Shown piece after piece: positions 23,539 through 36,580 of a DNA stretch of 64,000 nucleotides. A model generated the notes under the pieces. The model had not been told where the DNA came from. It searched no databases and saw only the letters and a list, made by a program, of their open reading frames with translations. Position 1 is the first letter of the stretch, and the number at the start of each line of letters is the position of its first letter. The stretch comes from Rhabdornis inornatus. Lineage: Eukaryota > Chordata > Aves > Passeriformes > Rhabdornithidae. The stretch covers positions 239,097 through 303,096 of the forward strand of contig VWZS01004377.1 in assembly GCA_013397075.1 (NCBI GenBank). Direction: 5' to 3'. The translations under genes and the position numbers were made by a program.

Positions 23539-26165
23539 GACTTACACCATGCTTCCTCCTCAGCTATCCTGGGTGACTTTGGACACCTCAGGAATTGGAG
23601 ATAAGGATCCTGCACTACGTTTTAGGTATTTAGATAAGGTGTGGTGGGACTATATTGGCTGGAGTTTCAAACAGAGTAAAGAATAGCTAAGCAGGGGTGG
23701 AAAAACAGGTGCCAAGAACCAAGGACCAGGATAAGTTGCTGCTTTCCTGGCACTGGGAGAGATAACTTGCCTGGCCTGGTTGGCTCCTTGCCACATTACA
23801 GACAGTCTCTGACCTTCCCCAGACATCTCTTGACCATTTTTTCCCAGTGAAATATGGATAAGTGCAAAGCAGGGATGAGCTCTGAGAGTCTCCACCTTCA
23901 CAAACAGCAGCATTTAGCACAATGTGCCAAAAAATCAAACCAGAACACCTCATGACATGTACAGGTCCAACCTTCTCCAGCCATGCATGTTTTTCCATAG
24001 CTGCCCAAAGTGCTGGCCAGCCCTTCACATGTCCATGTTCACTCACCAACATCCCCTCAGGGCTCTGCAGTGAAAGTTCACTCACATTCCAGGTGGTCTC
24101 AGCTCATTCCAGCTCCAGCTCTGGTCTCCAAATCCCACTTCCAACCCAGCTGATCCTTCATCAGGTTGTGCTATGGCCAGGGATGTGTTCATGCCTTCAT
24201 GTTCCTGGCTGATCCTCATGTTCCTGATTTGCTCCCCCTGTGCTCTGGCAGAATCCCCTGAGGCACAAGAGGACACCAGTTCAAGCTTGTCCTTTATCAA
24301 ACCTGACAGACCAACTTTTGAGCCTGAATATTTTTTTTTTTCCATCTGTACAAGCCCTGGGGGAGCAGGTTTCCCAGTCCCCATCACAGAGATATGGGGT
24401 GGGGACATCTCCCACCTTTCATCAATCCACACTGATCCCTCACCAGTGCTCACACCTGCAGCCCTTGCCAAGGAACTGCTCCCAAGGAGCAGAGAAACCA
24501 CCTCTCACCTGGAGACTGTAACCTGGGGGTGTCAGCAGCAAGATCTGCACCAAAATGAGCTTTTTCCCTTGTGCCAGGCTGCTGATGCCTTTGATAAACC
24601 CAAGATATCAGCAGGAAACAGCACGAACAACAGTGCTGCTCTACTTACCAAGGGACACTAGCTGCTGGTGGCAAGAAAATCTTCTGCCCCTCTTATTTCT
24701 GGTTAGTATCAGGGGAGTGGGAAAAGGAAAAAAATGAGGTGGCTCATTTTCCATAGCAGCAGCAGCAGCAGCCAACAAGTATTTTAATCCACAAGTCACT
24801 CAGCTGCAGAAACCTCCTGTTCTGAAAGGATTTTCCATCTTTTAAAATTTTCTATATCCCAGTAAAGCTCTCTCATTTCACACAGATTAAGAGTTAATTC
24901 AGGTCAAATAAGGATTAATTAGTCTGTGTAAACCAGCCCCAGACACTGATGCGCTGGAGATCTTTTTTAAATTAGTTGCTGTTACTGTAAGTCTGTATCT
25001 TCTGATGGCAAGACCTCTGGTGTATTATAAATTTGCAATCAGGTACCCCACGGGATGTGAGATGAGGGAAAATGTCAGTCTTAACAGTGTTTAAATCCCT
25101 CCTGCCGCTGAACTGCAGCCTCCTTCAAATTAGGTCCTGTTGGCAAAATCAGATAAAGAGATGGAAATAAATGATGTGAACAAAGGTCATCAAAGAGTAT
25201 CATTTAAATTGTTATTGACTGTGGGCACAAAAAAAAAAGCACAGCATGAAAACATACTTAATAAGAGGAGATAATAGGACCGTGGAGACAGGTCTTTTTG
25301 ATTTGGAGGAGAAACATCAAACAGTTGGTGTGTTTGTGTATGCTTTTTCATCTGGTTTACAGGTAAGGGGGAGATTAATACAGAATATATTTCACAGACC
25401 AGGCCAAAGCCCTTTGATATGCCATATGCACTAACATCAGAGATCATTTGTTCAGACCTTATTGCAGGAGAAGGGCCTAAACCTGTTGCTGCTGAAGGGA
25501 CTTCCAGGATCTCATGGTAGTCTAAAAACATTGAACAGAGTTGCCAAAAAAGCCAAAAAGTGAGAAAACCTTTCACTTTCATACAAAGGCTCCTCCACCA
25601 CTATGTAGTGATCTCCAAGTCATAGAGGGCTGAGAGATAAGGAAGGAAATGCATCTGGCCCAGTCAATGCTCCTAAAGATTTGTTCTGCACCTTTAGGGA
25701 TCAAAAAATCTGCTTGGGCACATCTCTGTGAGCTGGGCTGAAAAGGGGTGGAATTTAGAAACTTTGGGCCGAGTCATCTTGAACTAAAGCGTAACCATTT
25801 GGAGACTATTGGGGTTTTTCATCTCCTGGGTGATTTAGAACTCTCCATTCTGGTTTTATGCCCAGCCTCTGTGAGACACCTGGAGCAGACTGGACACAGA
25901 GGCTGCACAACCTGTAAAACATGGTGAGAGCTCCTGCCTGGGGCTGGAGGTGACACCACACCCCAGGGAACACCAGCACAACTTTCCTGACCCCCATGGG
26001 CTCCCCTGAGGGCAGAGCCACTCCAGCAGAAGGAAGAGCTGTGCCACTGCATCCCCAGTGCCCTAAAACCTCCTGAGGATCCAGAGCTCAGGTGCTGGGG
26101 TGCCCCCAAGCTCAGAGCACACACAGGAATCTGACCAGGGCAGGAGCTGATCTGTGACATAGAAC
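23539..26165. other. Unique non-coding sequence
   Basis: No gene recognised. There is a poly(T) run near 24329 and a short (AGC)6 at about 24756. The block 24880-25440 is AT-rich, without repeats, and contains several TAATTA-like and TTTAAATT words. I treat it as a candidate conserved element only. Confidence 0.5.
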
Positions 26166-26225
26166 CTGGAAGATTGATGATCCTTGTGGGTCCCTTGCAG
26201 CTCAGGATATTCTATGATTATATGA
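26166..26225 (+). mobile_element. CR1 LINE tail, short fragment
   Basis: Only the terminal 60 bases of a CR1 copy: attgatgatccttgtgggtc, then cagctcaggatattctatgatt. The ttgtgggtccct tail marks a different CR1 subfamily from the neighbouring copy at 26330-26665. Confidence 0.8.
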
Positions 26226-26329
26226 ACAGTGCTCTCTTTCTCTCTCCTCCTTCCCCTCACTATTTATAAAGGATTTTCTACGCTCCTAAACTCTTTGGAG
26301 AAAAACTATGAAAACATTGCTTCAGGTTC

Positions 26330-26665
26330 TTCATTGGAGCCTTCCAGTACCTTAAAGGGACTTAAAAATTGAGCAACAGGGTTTCTTCTATGGGCAGATA
26401 GTGACAGGACAAGAGGGAATGGCTTTAACAGAGGGCAGGGTAGGTGGGATATTGGGAAGAAATCCTTCCCTGTGAGGGTGGGCAGGCCCTGGCACAGGGT
26501 GCCCAGAGCAGCTGTGGCTGCCCCATCCTTGGAGGTTTCCAAAGCCAGGTTGCATGGGGCTTGGAACACCCTAGACAATGGAAGGTGTCCCTGCCATTGC
26601 AGGGGGTGGGAATGGGATGGGCTTTAAGGTCCCTTCCAACCCAACCCATTCTGTGACTCTGTGAC
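26330..26665 (+). mobile_element. CR1 LINE 3'-end fragment
   Basis: It begins at cattggagccttccagtacc in the ORF2 C-terminal region and passes through attgggaagaaatccttccc and the shared gtgggcaggccctggcacag segment. It ends with ccattctgtgactctgtgac. Compared with the other copies it has lost a few bases in the tgccctggatccctgg region (it reads tgccccatccttggagg). Confidence 0.92.
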
Positions 26666-26927
26666 ACCTTGGGAGAGCTTGTGGGACTTTTCCTCTCCTG
26701 CACTGCAAGGGAAGTCCAGCAGCCCAGGTACAGGTGATGAAAGGAATGGGGGTGCTTTGGTGGTTGTGCTAATGGAGAACAGATTATGACTGCACCTTGC
26801 CTGGGATTCTTCATCCTCACTCTGAGTCATCATGAGAGCCCTGCTCTCATAATAAAGAGCAAACTGCTCTTCCCCACTGTTAAGCAGGGGCAAGTCAGGT
26901 GTGCAGATTTTCTTTTCAGTACACTGG

Positions 26928-27358
26928 TGTGATGCCTTAAGTTTTTAGCATTTATGTTTTTCAGATTCTGTACTGTATTACTGTACAACTATATAGAATG
27001 ATACTCAGCTTTCTTCACATTTTGGCCAGATTAAACAATCCTTCTGGGCCTGGGAACCAAGGTTCATCATCACAGCCTCAGGCCCAAAAAGTATAAACAG
27101 AAGTGAATCAGGGGGAGAAGCAAACCAGGGGAATGTGACTTCATTAACCGAAGCAATAATTGGACAATTAACCTCTGGTATGCAAATAGACCAAACTTAA
27201 ATCTGCCTGAAAAACTCGTGACCATTGTCCATCCTGGGTGTAGCCTCTGCCAGGCTTTGCACTGCCCAAGGTGTATCCTTTGAAGGCCTTTTAATAAATA
27301 CCTGTTTTATTCTCTAGCGCTGTCTAGCCTCCCTTCTAGGTAGCCTCTCCAGGCATCA
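26928..27358 (+). mobile_element. Solo LTR of an endogenous retrovirus, ERVL-like
   Basis: The right end is aggcatca (27351-27358), and its exact inverse tgatgcct occurs at 26930-26937, giving an 8-base terminal inverted repeat. TATAAA lies at 27092-27097 and AATAAA at 27293-27298, followed by a T-rich segment, which sets the sense as plus. If the left edge is 26928, the flanks are actgg and agtgg (4 of 5 match). No gag, pol or env sequence adjoins it, so it is a solo LTR. The class is inferred from the 5-base flank and recalled family resemblance. Confidence 0.7.
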
Positions 27359-30300
27359 AGTGGAGACAGAATGGCCCAAAGTTTCCCGGTGTCCATTGCT
27401 CACTCTGGAAGATGTCACCAGAAATGAAAAGGCAGCAATTAAGTGAAAAGATCCTTCAGAATAAAGCCCTGCTGGGGAGAATAGCTGACACACGAGTCTG
27501 GCTGTTAATACACCACTGAAATCACTCAGTGCTGTCCTGCTGGGGGTACAGCCCCTGGAAAAGACAGGAAGAGCCATTCGAGCCAGGAATTTGCAACATT
27601 TCTCCAGACCTCTCTCCTCTTCCCCAGAGTGGGTTAGGCATTCATTTCCACAGCTTGTCTGCAAATACTTGCGTTTACCTTGGAAACAGGCCCAGTCTAG
27701 AGGAGAGACCAAGAGACTTTGTGCTTTGGAGACTTTCTAATCTGGTCACGACAGGAGTCCAGATGCAAATGCCTTTGTAATGTGGATGTACAGCCCTGGA
27801 CTGACCAAAGGAGCTGGGGCCCATTTCTCCTGTTAAGAGAGGACTGTGGAAGAAACAGGATCTGAACAGTCCCTTTTAAAATGACACATGCAACGCTAAA
27901 ATGCCACCATGAGGCAGGCACACTCGTGTCCTGTGTCATGGTGCTGGAGCAGCTCAGCCCTGCTGGCTGCCATCACCACATGGACAGTATGAACCTGAGG
28001 CTGCAGGAGCCTGGTCAGATGCTCAGATCCTCATCCACCAGAGAGCCAGGCTCGCAGGAAAGCTGGAACTGAGATGCCACTTGAGCAGCACCTCAGCAGC
28101 TCACAGAGGCTTTTTTCCACAGGTTGTAGAAAGATGCCACCTCCCTTTGTTTTACCTGCAAAAACAATGGGCAAAGTGTTTGGCTTTTCAAAGCTAACCC
28201 GGGTGATGACAGGAGTTTGTGACACGGGAACTTGTTATTCAGAAAGATCACATAAAAGCCTTTTCATCTTGAAAATAAAGAGTACTGCTGCTCTGGAGAA
28301 GGCTGAGACCAACCTGCCAGGCAGTGGCTGTGGATGTCTCTCCCTGAACAGATTGCAACAAAGGTGAATGCACTGGGTTGGAAAAGCTCTTTCCTGAGAT
28401 TTTTTTTGTGGCTGAACACCAGATTTTGCTTCAGGAGAAGGAGGTTCATAGCACAGGCAAGCTTTTCTTTTCTGCCCTGGGATGCTATTCCAGAGCCAGG
28501 GGTGGATTAAGCTGACATTTTATAGCCAGGTATGCTGAAGTAAGCCAGCACTGGCAGGGAGGTGGGTGCATGCTTTGGTCTCATGTTGTGATTTAGGAGC
28601 CACTTCTCCTGCAGTGAGTCCTGCCAGCAAACAGAGCTCCACAGAGAGGAGCACCAAGGACCACAGCCACTGGAATTTAACCCCCTACAAACCCTTGTTT
28701 TGCAAAACAAGAGAATACTTCCTTTTCCTGCTGTGTTTACAGAGATTTTTAAGCCCTTTCTTGTGGGTCTCCCTCCCAAACATGCAATGGCTCCTGGCAC
28801 AGGCAGCTGCACTTGAACACCTCCAGGCTACAGCAAAACCTAAACTGCTGTACAGACACTACACTAAGTAGGAAAAAGGGTTGACTTGGAAAGAGAGAGA
28901 CATTACAAAGGAGATGGGAAGTTGTTTTCTTGCCCTTCAGGACCATGTCTACATGAGCCAATTTAATACCTATTACCACAAGTATTAGCTCAACAAGGCT
29001 TAGGTATTTCCGTGGAGCCAAATTACATCCCTGGGCTGGCATTTCTTCTCCTTGCTCCAGCTGTAATGCCTGAACCATGCACTCATGGAGGGGGATACAG
29101 CCTTCATCATCATGCCAGCCTCCTGAGGGTTTTAAAGCCCACCTGCCAGCCAAAATAAACTGCCTGTGGTTGCCATATAGCAAAGTGTCAGGAAATGTTG
29201 ATTCATCCCTTGCACCAGGGCCATGCTGGTAACGCTGTGGGTGGCAGGGCTGGAAGGGACAGAGGCAGCCAGGTGTGAGTCTGAGCCCTTCCCCAAGGAG
29301 AGAGGGGAGCCCCAGCTGATCCCCTGAAGGGTGCCACAGCAGCCACAGTGTGGGGCAGAGCAGTTTTTAAAGCCTGGCTGGTAGTTTTACTCCCAGCAGA
29401 ACTCCATGGAAGGGGACCAAGCCAGCTCCACAATGGCTGTGCTGGGTGTCCTTGGATGTGCCCTCACCACACCAGGGCACAGAGCACTCAGATGGCACAG
29501 GCCACAAGTCCCCAGCCTTTCCCCAGCTACCCTGCAGACCACGGCCCTGCTGCAGACAGCTCAGATATTTTTCTGCACAGAAGATATCAGAGTAGAGAGT
29601 TCAGCACTCCTGAATGGTGAGGCAAAGAGCTTAAAGTGCCCGTCAGGGCTGCTTGAGCAGCCATCAGGAAGCACTTGGCTCAGGGTCTGGACTGAATTTA
29701 GTCTGTCTGAGCCATGGCTGTCCCTGTAGTGCCCATCAGCTCCCGTGGGAGGTCCTGGAACAGCTCAGGATTAGCCCAATCCTCTCCCCAGAGGAAGAGC
29801 TGCTGTGCCAAGAGCTGTCAAGGTGCTGCTCAGAGGTGGGAAGCACAAACTGGCTGCTTGCTGCTACAAGAGTAGTAGGAGTCAGTCTCCTGGAGCCCCA
29901 TAGGTCATCTCCAGTATAAATTGTTTTTAGTGACTCATATCATGTCCTTCAGATGAGGCATTAAGCCAGGCTTCCTGGAGGGTATCAAAGTGGAATTTTA
30001 CGGCTGTACAACAGTTTTTCAAAAGCAAAAAGGATGCAGCAGCACTGGAGCAGAGTCAGAAGCAACACCTGACTCTCTCCATCAAGCAAGATAAAGCAAG
30101 ACACTCTGTGCCTGAAGTGCTGCTGGCACCATGGGAGGCACATCTCCCCACGGTCCCTGAACACAGACAGCTCATGCAATGGTAAATTGTGTCATATTCA
30201 TGAGAGCCTTCCTCAGGAGGCACAGTCCCCATCTTATTCCCAGGTTATTTTATCTTCAGTAGCACTGTGCAGACATGGGGACATTTGAGAAATGCAACAA

Positions 30301-33110
30301 GTCTCCCTTAGCTGAACACAGCTGTGCTTGGGTAAAGGCTATCTGAATAAACCAGGAATTTGCCCTGCAGGAGACACGATTTCATTCCTGAGGAGAGAAG
30401 CTGAATCTGTGAGCACTGGGCATTATTCAGCACTTGAAGCAGACCCCCCCAAAGCAGAAGGAAGACTGTAGGTGCCATTCATTCAGCAGGCAGCATCAGC
30501 ACCTGCCCCTCCTCCACTCCCCGGCAGCATGGAGCCAGAGCAAATAACAGCAATAATACAAGGCTGTAAACTCTGCAAGAAAGCAGACATCTGTTGCCCA
30601 TCAGATATTACACCTTGGTGACCATGCAGCTCAGTAAGTATGAAAGTGATTACTTATACTTTGACAGCATGGCCACAGCACATAAATGGGGAGCTTTGTG
30701 CTGCAGCCTGGAAGGACAGAGCCAGGAGCAGCAGGAGAAGTCACCCCTTGAGCTGAGGGTGTGCCCATGGTGCTCCCATGGCTGCTGTGGCACTGAGCTG
30801 CAGGCTGCTGAACAGCAGATGGACCCTCTCAGGTGGCCTTGATGTCACCTGGGGCCACTGATGAGCAGCATCTGCTGCAGTGCTGGGGCTGCACACAGAG
30901 CTCTGGGCGAGATTCTGTCTCCAGCATCAAACCCCTGACACCAAGACAAACATTTTGTTGACCTGCCCAGCTACCTACCAATCTTATGTTCAGCAGTACA
31001 GATCACCCTTTCTTTCCCCTTGCTCCCCAAAGACTGCACAGAGGCACTTCTGGATTACAGCTAGCAATGCTGAAATACCTGCCCTTGAAGCATTAAACAC
31101 AAGCCCCCAAATTATTTGCTGCAGTGGCAGGCAGAAGAGGCTCACAGAAAAGTGAGCAAAACTAGGCATGGAAAAAGCCCAGAGGATGGGAAGCTTTTTA
31201 GGACTGACAGTTCGTGGAGATGAAGAATATGAGTCAGTGAAAATTGTGGAAGCTGGAAGGTTTTTTCATTTTTGATACAAAAATAAAAAAAGTTTTCACT
31301 GGGGCTGGGATGAAGGATATAAAACCCAGTAATTCATGGCATTCATTTTTGTGTCTTCTTCTGAAGTAGCTGGAGATTGCAAATCTTCAAGGGGAAAACC
31401 TGGACCAGAAACCTGATCCAGCAACACCTATGTTTATATGCAAAGAAACCTGGTCTAGTTTAAACAGATGCCCCAAGGCTGAAAGTTTCATCCCACTGTC
31501 CAAACCCTCTGAAATAAGTCTTAAATGATGCACAAGTAAGACAAGTCTCACATCTCATTTTTCTTCCCTCAGTCTCCTCTCAGGAGGAGACAGATGTAAA
31601 CCAGCCCCTGTAATTCCAGCCAAGGCCTTGCTCTTTTGCAGGCACCGCAGCAGGGATTTGGACCCACACTCTGTCCTGTGCAAAGGGACAGCCCCCCTGG
31701 GACAGCCCCTCCTGGCAGATGTGCCACACTCACAGCTGCTCCTGCCTCTGCTGAAGCTGGACCACAAGGGCAGGGCTTGGAGAGGAGTTTCAAAACCATG
31801 GGTCCCTTTTTTTGGTGTCAGCTCTGTCAGATCCAGCAGATGCAATGCAGACATCACAAGGAGATACATGTGGAAATCTGATTTCTGGTCCCACCACATG
31901 TGAATTAGGGGTGTCTGACGTGACCCCTGGCTCATGCAGCATTGATTGCTGCTATCTTTAAAGGAATGGGATAATGGAGGTTTTATCCACCCTGTCTTGC
32001 AGCAGAGCTGCTCAATCTGTAGGTTTTCTCTTCCCCACATCCCTGCCCCAAGATTTGCAAATCTATACCTGTGTTTCTCAAGGTCTTTCCCCAGCCAATT
32101 GTCTATAAAGATTCAAACTGTGACCTGCAACTTGAACCTTTTCACAGGCATTAAGGGAGTATTAAATGGGAAATTCTAAAACTAAATTATAGTTTCCCAT
32201 TGCAAATGTTAAAAAAAAAAAAAGTAAAAATGTCTGCTTTTAATTAGAAAGAAAAATAGAAAGCCCTGCAGTTGACAATAGTCTCTTTTCTACCCACCAC
32301 ACACACAGGCTCTGGCCAAATCCTCACTGTGAGCAGAGCAGCAGAACTCCACAGAACTGGTGCCTTTACATGACGGGCTCTGGCTGAGGATCCAGCCCAA
32401 ACAGTGCCTGGACAAGCTTGGAAAATCCCTGCAGAAGATCCCCATTCCCCATGTCCCTCCTTCCAGGCTTGGGTTCCTGTAGAGCACCTCACAGCTCTCT
32501 GCTGGGAATGTGTGATTTATTTGGCAGCTGGGCTTTCCCTCCCGGGGAGCTTCCTAATAGATCGTGAAAGCAAAGGTTCTGTGGAGGCAGCTCCAAGGAT
32601 GAAGTCATTGGCTTTGCTCTGAGCACAGAGATTTGAGCCAAGCCCGATGGTTTCAATAAAGAGCAGCTCCAGGAGTGAGTTTGCTTTTGCCCAAACGGGA
32701 CCAGTGCTCCCTGCAGTGCCAGGTGAGGCTGAGCAGGGATGGAGCAGCCCCTGCACAGCCTGGCAGGGACAGCCTGGAGTGACAGGCAGGACACTTCCCT
32801 AAGCTGTCTGTAATTGTGTGTCAGGCCTGATTACTCCTGACTGAAAGCACCAAAGCCATCTCTAAACCCTTCTGTTGGCAGGCAGCCCAGTCCCTCCTGC
32901 CCAGAGCTGCAGCATCCCCAGGACTGCACTGCTCACCTGCACTGGGGCTCACACAGGGCACCCTCCTCTGCCTCACAGCACCACCCAAACCTGCCTGCTC
33001 AGGTTTACAGCATGCTGCCTTAGCAAAAAAATCCCAAATAATCAGTATCAATCAGTGTTACTGATTATCTGTACTTACAGCTGTCCATAGAGACTGATCA
33101 GAGGTGAGTA
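27359..33110. other. Unique non-coding sequence
   Basis: Nearly 6 kb without a recognised repeat family or gene. Frames on both strands are short and lack domains. Poly(A) runs occur near 31286 and 32209-32224. A small inverted repeat (aatcagt / actgatt) lies near 33050. No promoter-like CpG island is visible. Confidence 0.5.
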
Positions 33111-33341
33111 CTGGATTTGGTGTTAGGAAGAAATTCTTTACATGGAGGGTGGGCAGGCCCTGGCACAGGGTGCCCAGAGCAGCTGTGGCTGCCCCTGGAT
33201 CCCTGGCAGTGCCCAAGGCCAGGTTGGACATTGGGGCTTGGAGCAGCCTGGGACAGTGGAAGGTGTCCCTGCCCATGGCAGGGGGGGAAATGCAAAATCC
33301 TGGTGGTCTCTTCCAACCCAACCCATTCTATGATTCCATGA
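33111..33341 (+). mobile_element. CR1 LINE 3'-end fragment
   Basis: It starts at ctggatttggtgttaggaag and includes the shared gtgggcaggccctggcacag to gacattggggcttggagcag segments. It ends with cccattctatgattccatga, close to the canonical CR1 terminus. It is 5'-truncated and non-coding. Confidence 0.93.
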
Positions 33342-36300
33342 GTACAATCACACAAGAGAAGGGTTTTCCTAGAGCAGAAATGCATGGATCTGTAATCCTC
33401 TGGTTTACAACAGATACATCTCAGCAGATGCACAGCTGAGAGGGGCAGTGGGCACAAAGCAATGAAATAAATTGTCTTTTTGACCTCACCAGCCCCCTGC
33501 CTGCCAATCCATCTCCCTCAGGTTGTATTTCCAAGTCCAAATCCTGTGAACAATTTCCAGCAGATCCTATTGGAGATGAGGGGAAAAGAATAACATACTA
33601 ACATAAAATGTTCCTTGGTCTCAGGAAAAGGTACATCTATAGCCAGGACTGCATTGGCTAGAGGGTCTCACAGGCAAGTTTCAGGCCAGGTCTTTTTTCA
33701 TCGTAATTGAGCATTTGCTTTTCATTTTGGAAGGTTCTGAGTTAATGCCCTTTGCAATTCTTTTGGTATTTGTATATAATTACATGCTGTTGGAGTAATT
33801 TAGGCCAGATCCACATCCCAGTGAAATGAGTGTGAATATCTCCAGTAACTTCAGTCTGAAAACAGCATTCCAGCCCTCACAGAACTGATTAAATAGTTAA
33901 AAACTCAATCTTGTAAATATTTTTGTGAATGAAAGTGGTTGGCTGTGACTCACAAGCATTTGGAAAACCACAGGGCATTAGGGAAATGTCTGCAATTCAT
34001 AAAAGCTTCACACAAGTCAGCCTAAATTAGTATTCACCCCAAATTTCGTAGTCTGTTATTCATTGCTCCATAATTTAAAACAACATGGAAATAGGGGTGA
34101 TGCTGTGGGACTTGAGGGACCAGTCACAGTCCTGTAAAGCTGAACTGCAAACACCAGGTCCTTGCACAGGGCTGTCATGAACTGCCCTCTGAGAGCAGCT
34201 TTCCAGTCACAGTGCCTGAAGAATTATTACATCTAAAACCCCTCAGACAAAAATGTTTCCTGAACAGTTCACTGAGACAAAAACTGCACGTGATCTCATT
34301 CCACCAGCAAGACCCAAACCCCTGTGGTCCATAAGTTGCTGCCCTCCCTATAAAGCCCAGTGTCACCCCCATGCCAAAGCCATAAGGATGCCCCTCACCT
34401 TCCCATTTCTCTAAGAAGGTTTCCAGAGAAGCAGCAAATGCCCCAGATCTTCCTCACTATGGAGGGCAGGAATAGTTTTAACATGGTGTGTGTGTGCCAT
34501 GGAAAGGGGCATAAGTATCTACATGATCCAAGATTGGCTCCTAGCCAGTCAAAAAAATTAGTATTTATGTGAGCCATGATTAAATTTCACCCTGAGACCT
34601 GCAGAACAAAGGAGTCCTTCAAAGGAAAGACACTGAGACTGTGAAAAATGCCAGGTCAGATTTTTTCCACCAGAGAAATGGAAATTTTGATCATATTCGG
34701 TGTGACTGGTCCTTTTGATGACCCCATAGCACAGATGATGGGTTTGTGTTGTTTTCTCCTCCAAGGAGCTTGCCACGCCATCTCAGCCCTGCTCCAGCAC
34801 TCAGGGTGATGAGGCCTGAACTGTGCTCCAGCTTTTGACAACAATCCTTGGAACACACGTGGATATCACTCCTGCAGCTCCCTCCCTCCTGGAAGCACTC
34901 ACTGAGCTCCAAGAGGCATTACAAGGAACATTAATTAATAACAAACCTGGAGAACAGCATCCAGTTATTTCTGTAAAGCTCACCCTCTCTGACACCTGGC
35001 TGTGAAACACAATTGTTGTGCTGTAACACAAACAAGAAATATTTGCAATAATTACCTTGCCTGGAGTGTTTTTTCACCCATTAGACTCAGAGACAGAGCA
35101 CAGCCATCAAATCCAATTAATTCCCCAGGGGACAGGTCCATGTCTGATATCCAAGCACAGGCTCCTGGAAACTCCCACAGCCCGAGCAGGGCACTGCTCC
35201 CCTGCAAGGGCAGGACACCCCAGAGAATGAAGGGACCTCTTCTAAAACATAATTGTTTGAAACTCTTCATAAAATATCCTGTACAAGCACAAACTGAGGG
35301 GAATTCTCTCTTTCCTGGATGTGCTGCAGCAGCAAGAAGCAGGCTTTGTGAGCCTTCCAAAACAGAAACCTGCCCAGGTTAACCTCAGTTTATTCCTGCT
35401 ATTTTAAGAGTCCATGTGTTCTGTCAGCTGCAGAAGCTGCTGTGCCTCCCCTCCCAACCCAAGGAGCTCCTGTTCCAGGGGTCTGCCCCACATCCAGCTG
35501 TGCTGCACAAGGGTGTGATGACAACACAGCTGGCTCCAGGCACTGCTGGTCCTGCTCCATGGGAATCACAGCTCTGACACTCAGCAGAGAATAGGAGAGA
35601 AAAAAAAAAATGGGGAGCAGGAGACTGAAATTTTAAGTGACACCAGGTCAGGGGAGGTTCAGACAAGTTTAGGGCTGATGTGGATTAACCCCTGTCCAGC
35701 AGCTGCTCCTGCTGGGCTTCATGGGGAAGCTTGGCTTGGGTTATACAGGGAGTCAGGACCTTTATTAAATATATTAATAGGTATTTAATTTTAATTTAAT
35801 CAAAACAAGCTATTTCGAAGAGAAGTAAGAGCATGGATTCCTCTGCAAATTGAACTAATTGGTTTAAAATATCACAACCTCAGTTAAACAAGTGCAGCTT
35901 CATTTAGGAAATGCCATAATGTCCATCAGACAGGCTGGCTCTTTTTTTAAAGACCACTTAGTGGAGCTGGAGGGAGTAGACAAGATTTTGGGGACAAAAG
36001 CTCTTCTGTTGTGCCCCAAATCTGAAATGAAAGCATTTCCCATATTCTTCACTCCTGGGTCCACGCTGACAACAACAACAGGGCTGCAAAAAAATTAGGA
36101 GGAAAGGTGTGATTAATATTTTATATTCCACATCCCTCTACAAAGTGGATAGGGCTTTGTTTGGACTGAGATGGTTCATTAAGCAAATGAAATTATCAAT
36201 ATAATACAAGAGTTCCTTGATTTTTAAAATATTATCCATGAATATTTTAAAATACCTTGAAATCCTTCCTGGCACTTTTAGCAATTTTGCCTCTTCCAGA

Positions 36301-36485
36301 ACAGATGAATCTGTCATTCAGAAAGCCCAGTGACTACACTTTCCTGTTTTAATGACAGTAATTTTTAACAATGGAGACTTCCAGCTTGGAGCTGCTGAGG
36401 ACACTGAATCCTGAGGAGCACTTCCCCAGCCATTCCAGCCCAGGCTGGATGAGCTCTAAACAAAGCAGGAACAATAAACTCAGAG
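33342..36485. other. Unique non-coding sequence
   Basis: No gene recognised. The block 33690-34080 is AT-rich and free of repeats, with TAATTGAG, TAATTTAG and TAATTTAAA words, and is a candidate conserved element. AT-rich sequence also fills 35760-35830 and 36100-36260. Confidence 0.5.
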
Positions 36486-36580
36486 CCCTGTCCAGCCTGA
36501 CCATGATGTGACAGGGATGGGGCATTCACCACCTCCAGCAACCTGTGCCAGGGCTCACCCCAGCCTGTGTAAAAACTGTC
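36486..36580 (-). mobile_element. CR1 LINE internal fragment, old
   Basis: The plus strand reads gtccagcctgaccatgatgt, then gggatggggcattcacc, then cctgtgccagggctcacccc. This is the antisense of the CR1 3' body in an older subfamily. The tail itself is not recognisable, so both ends are uncertain. Confidence 0.7.
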
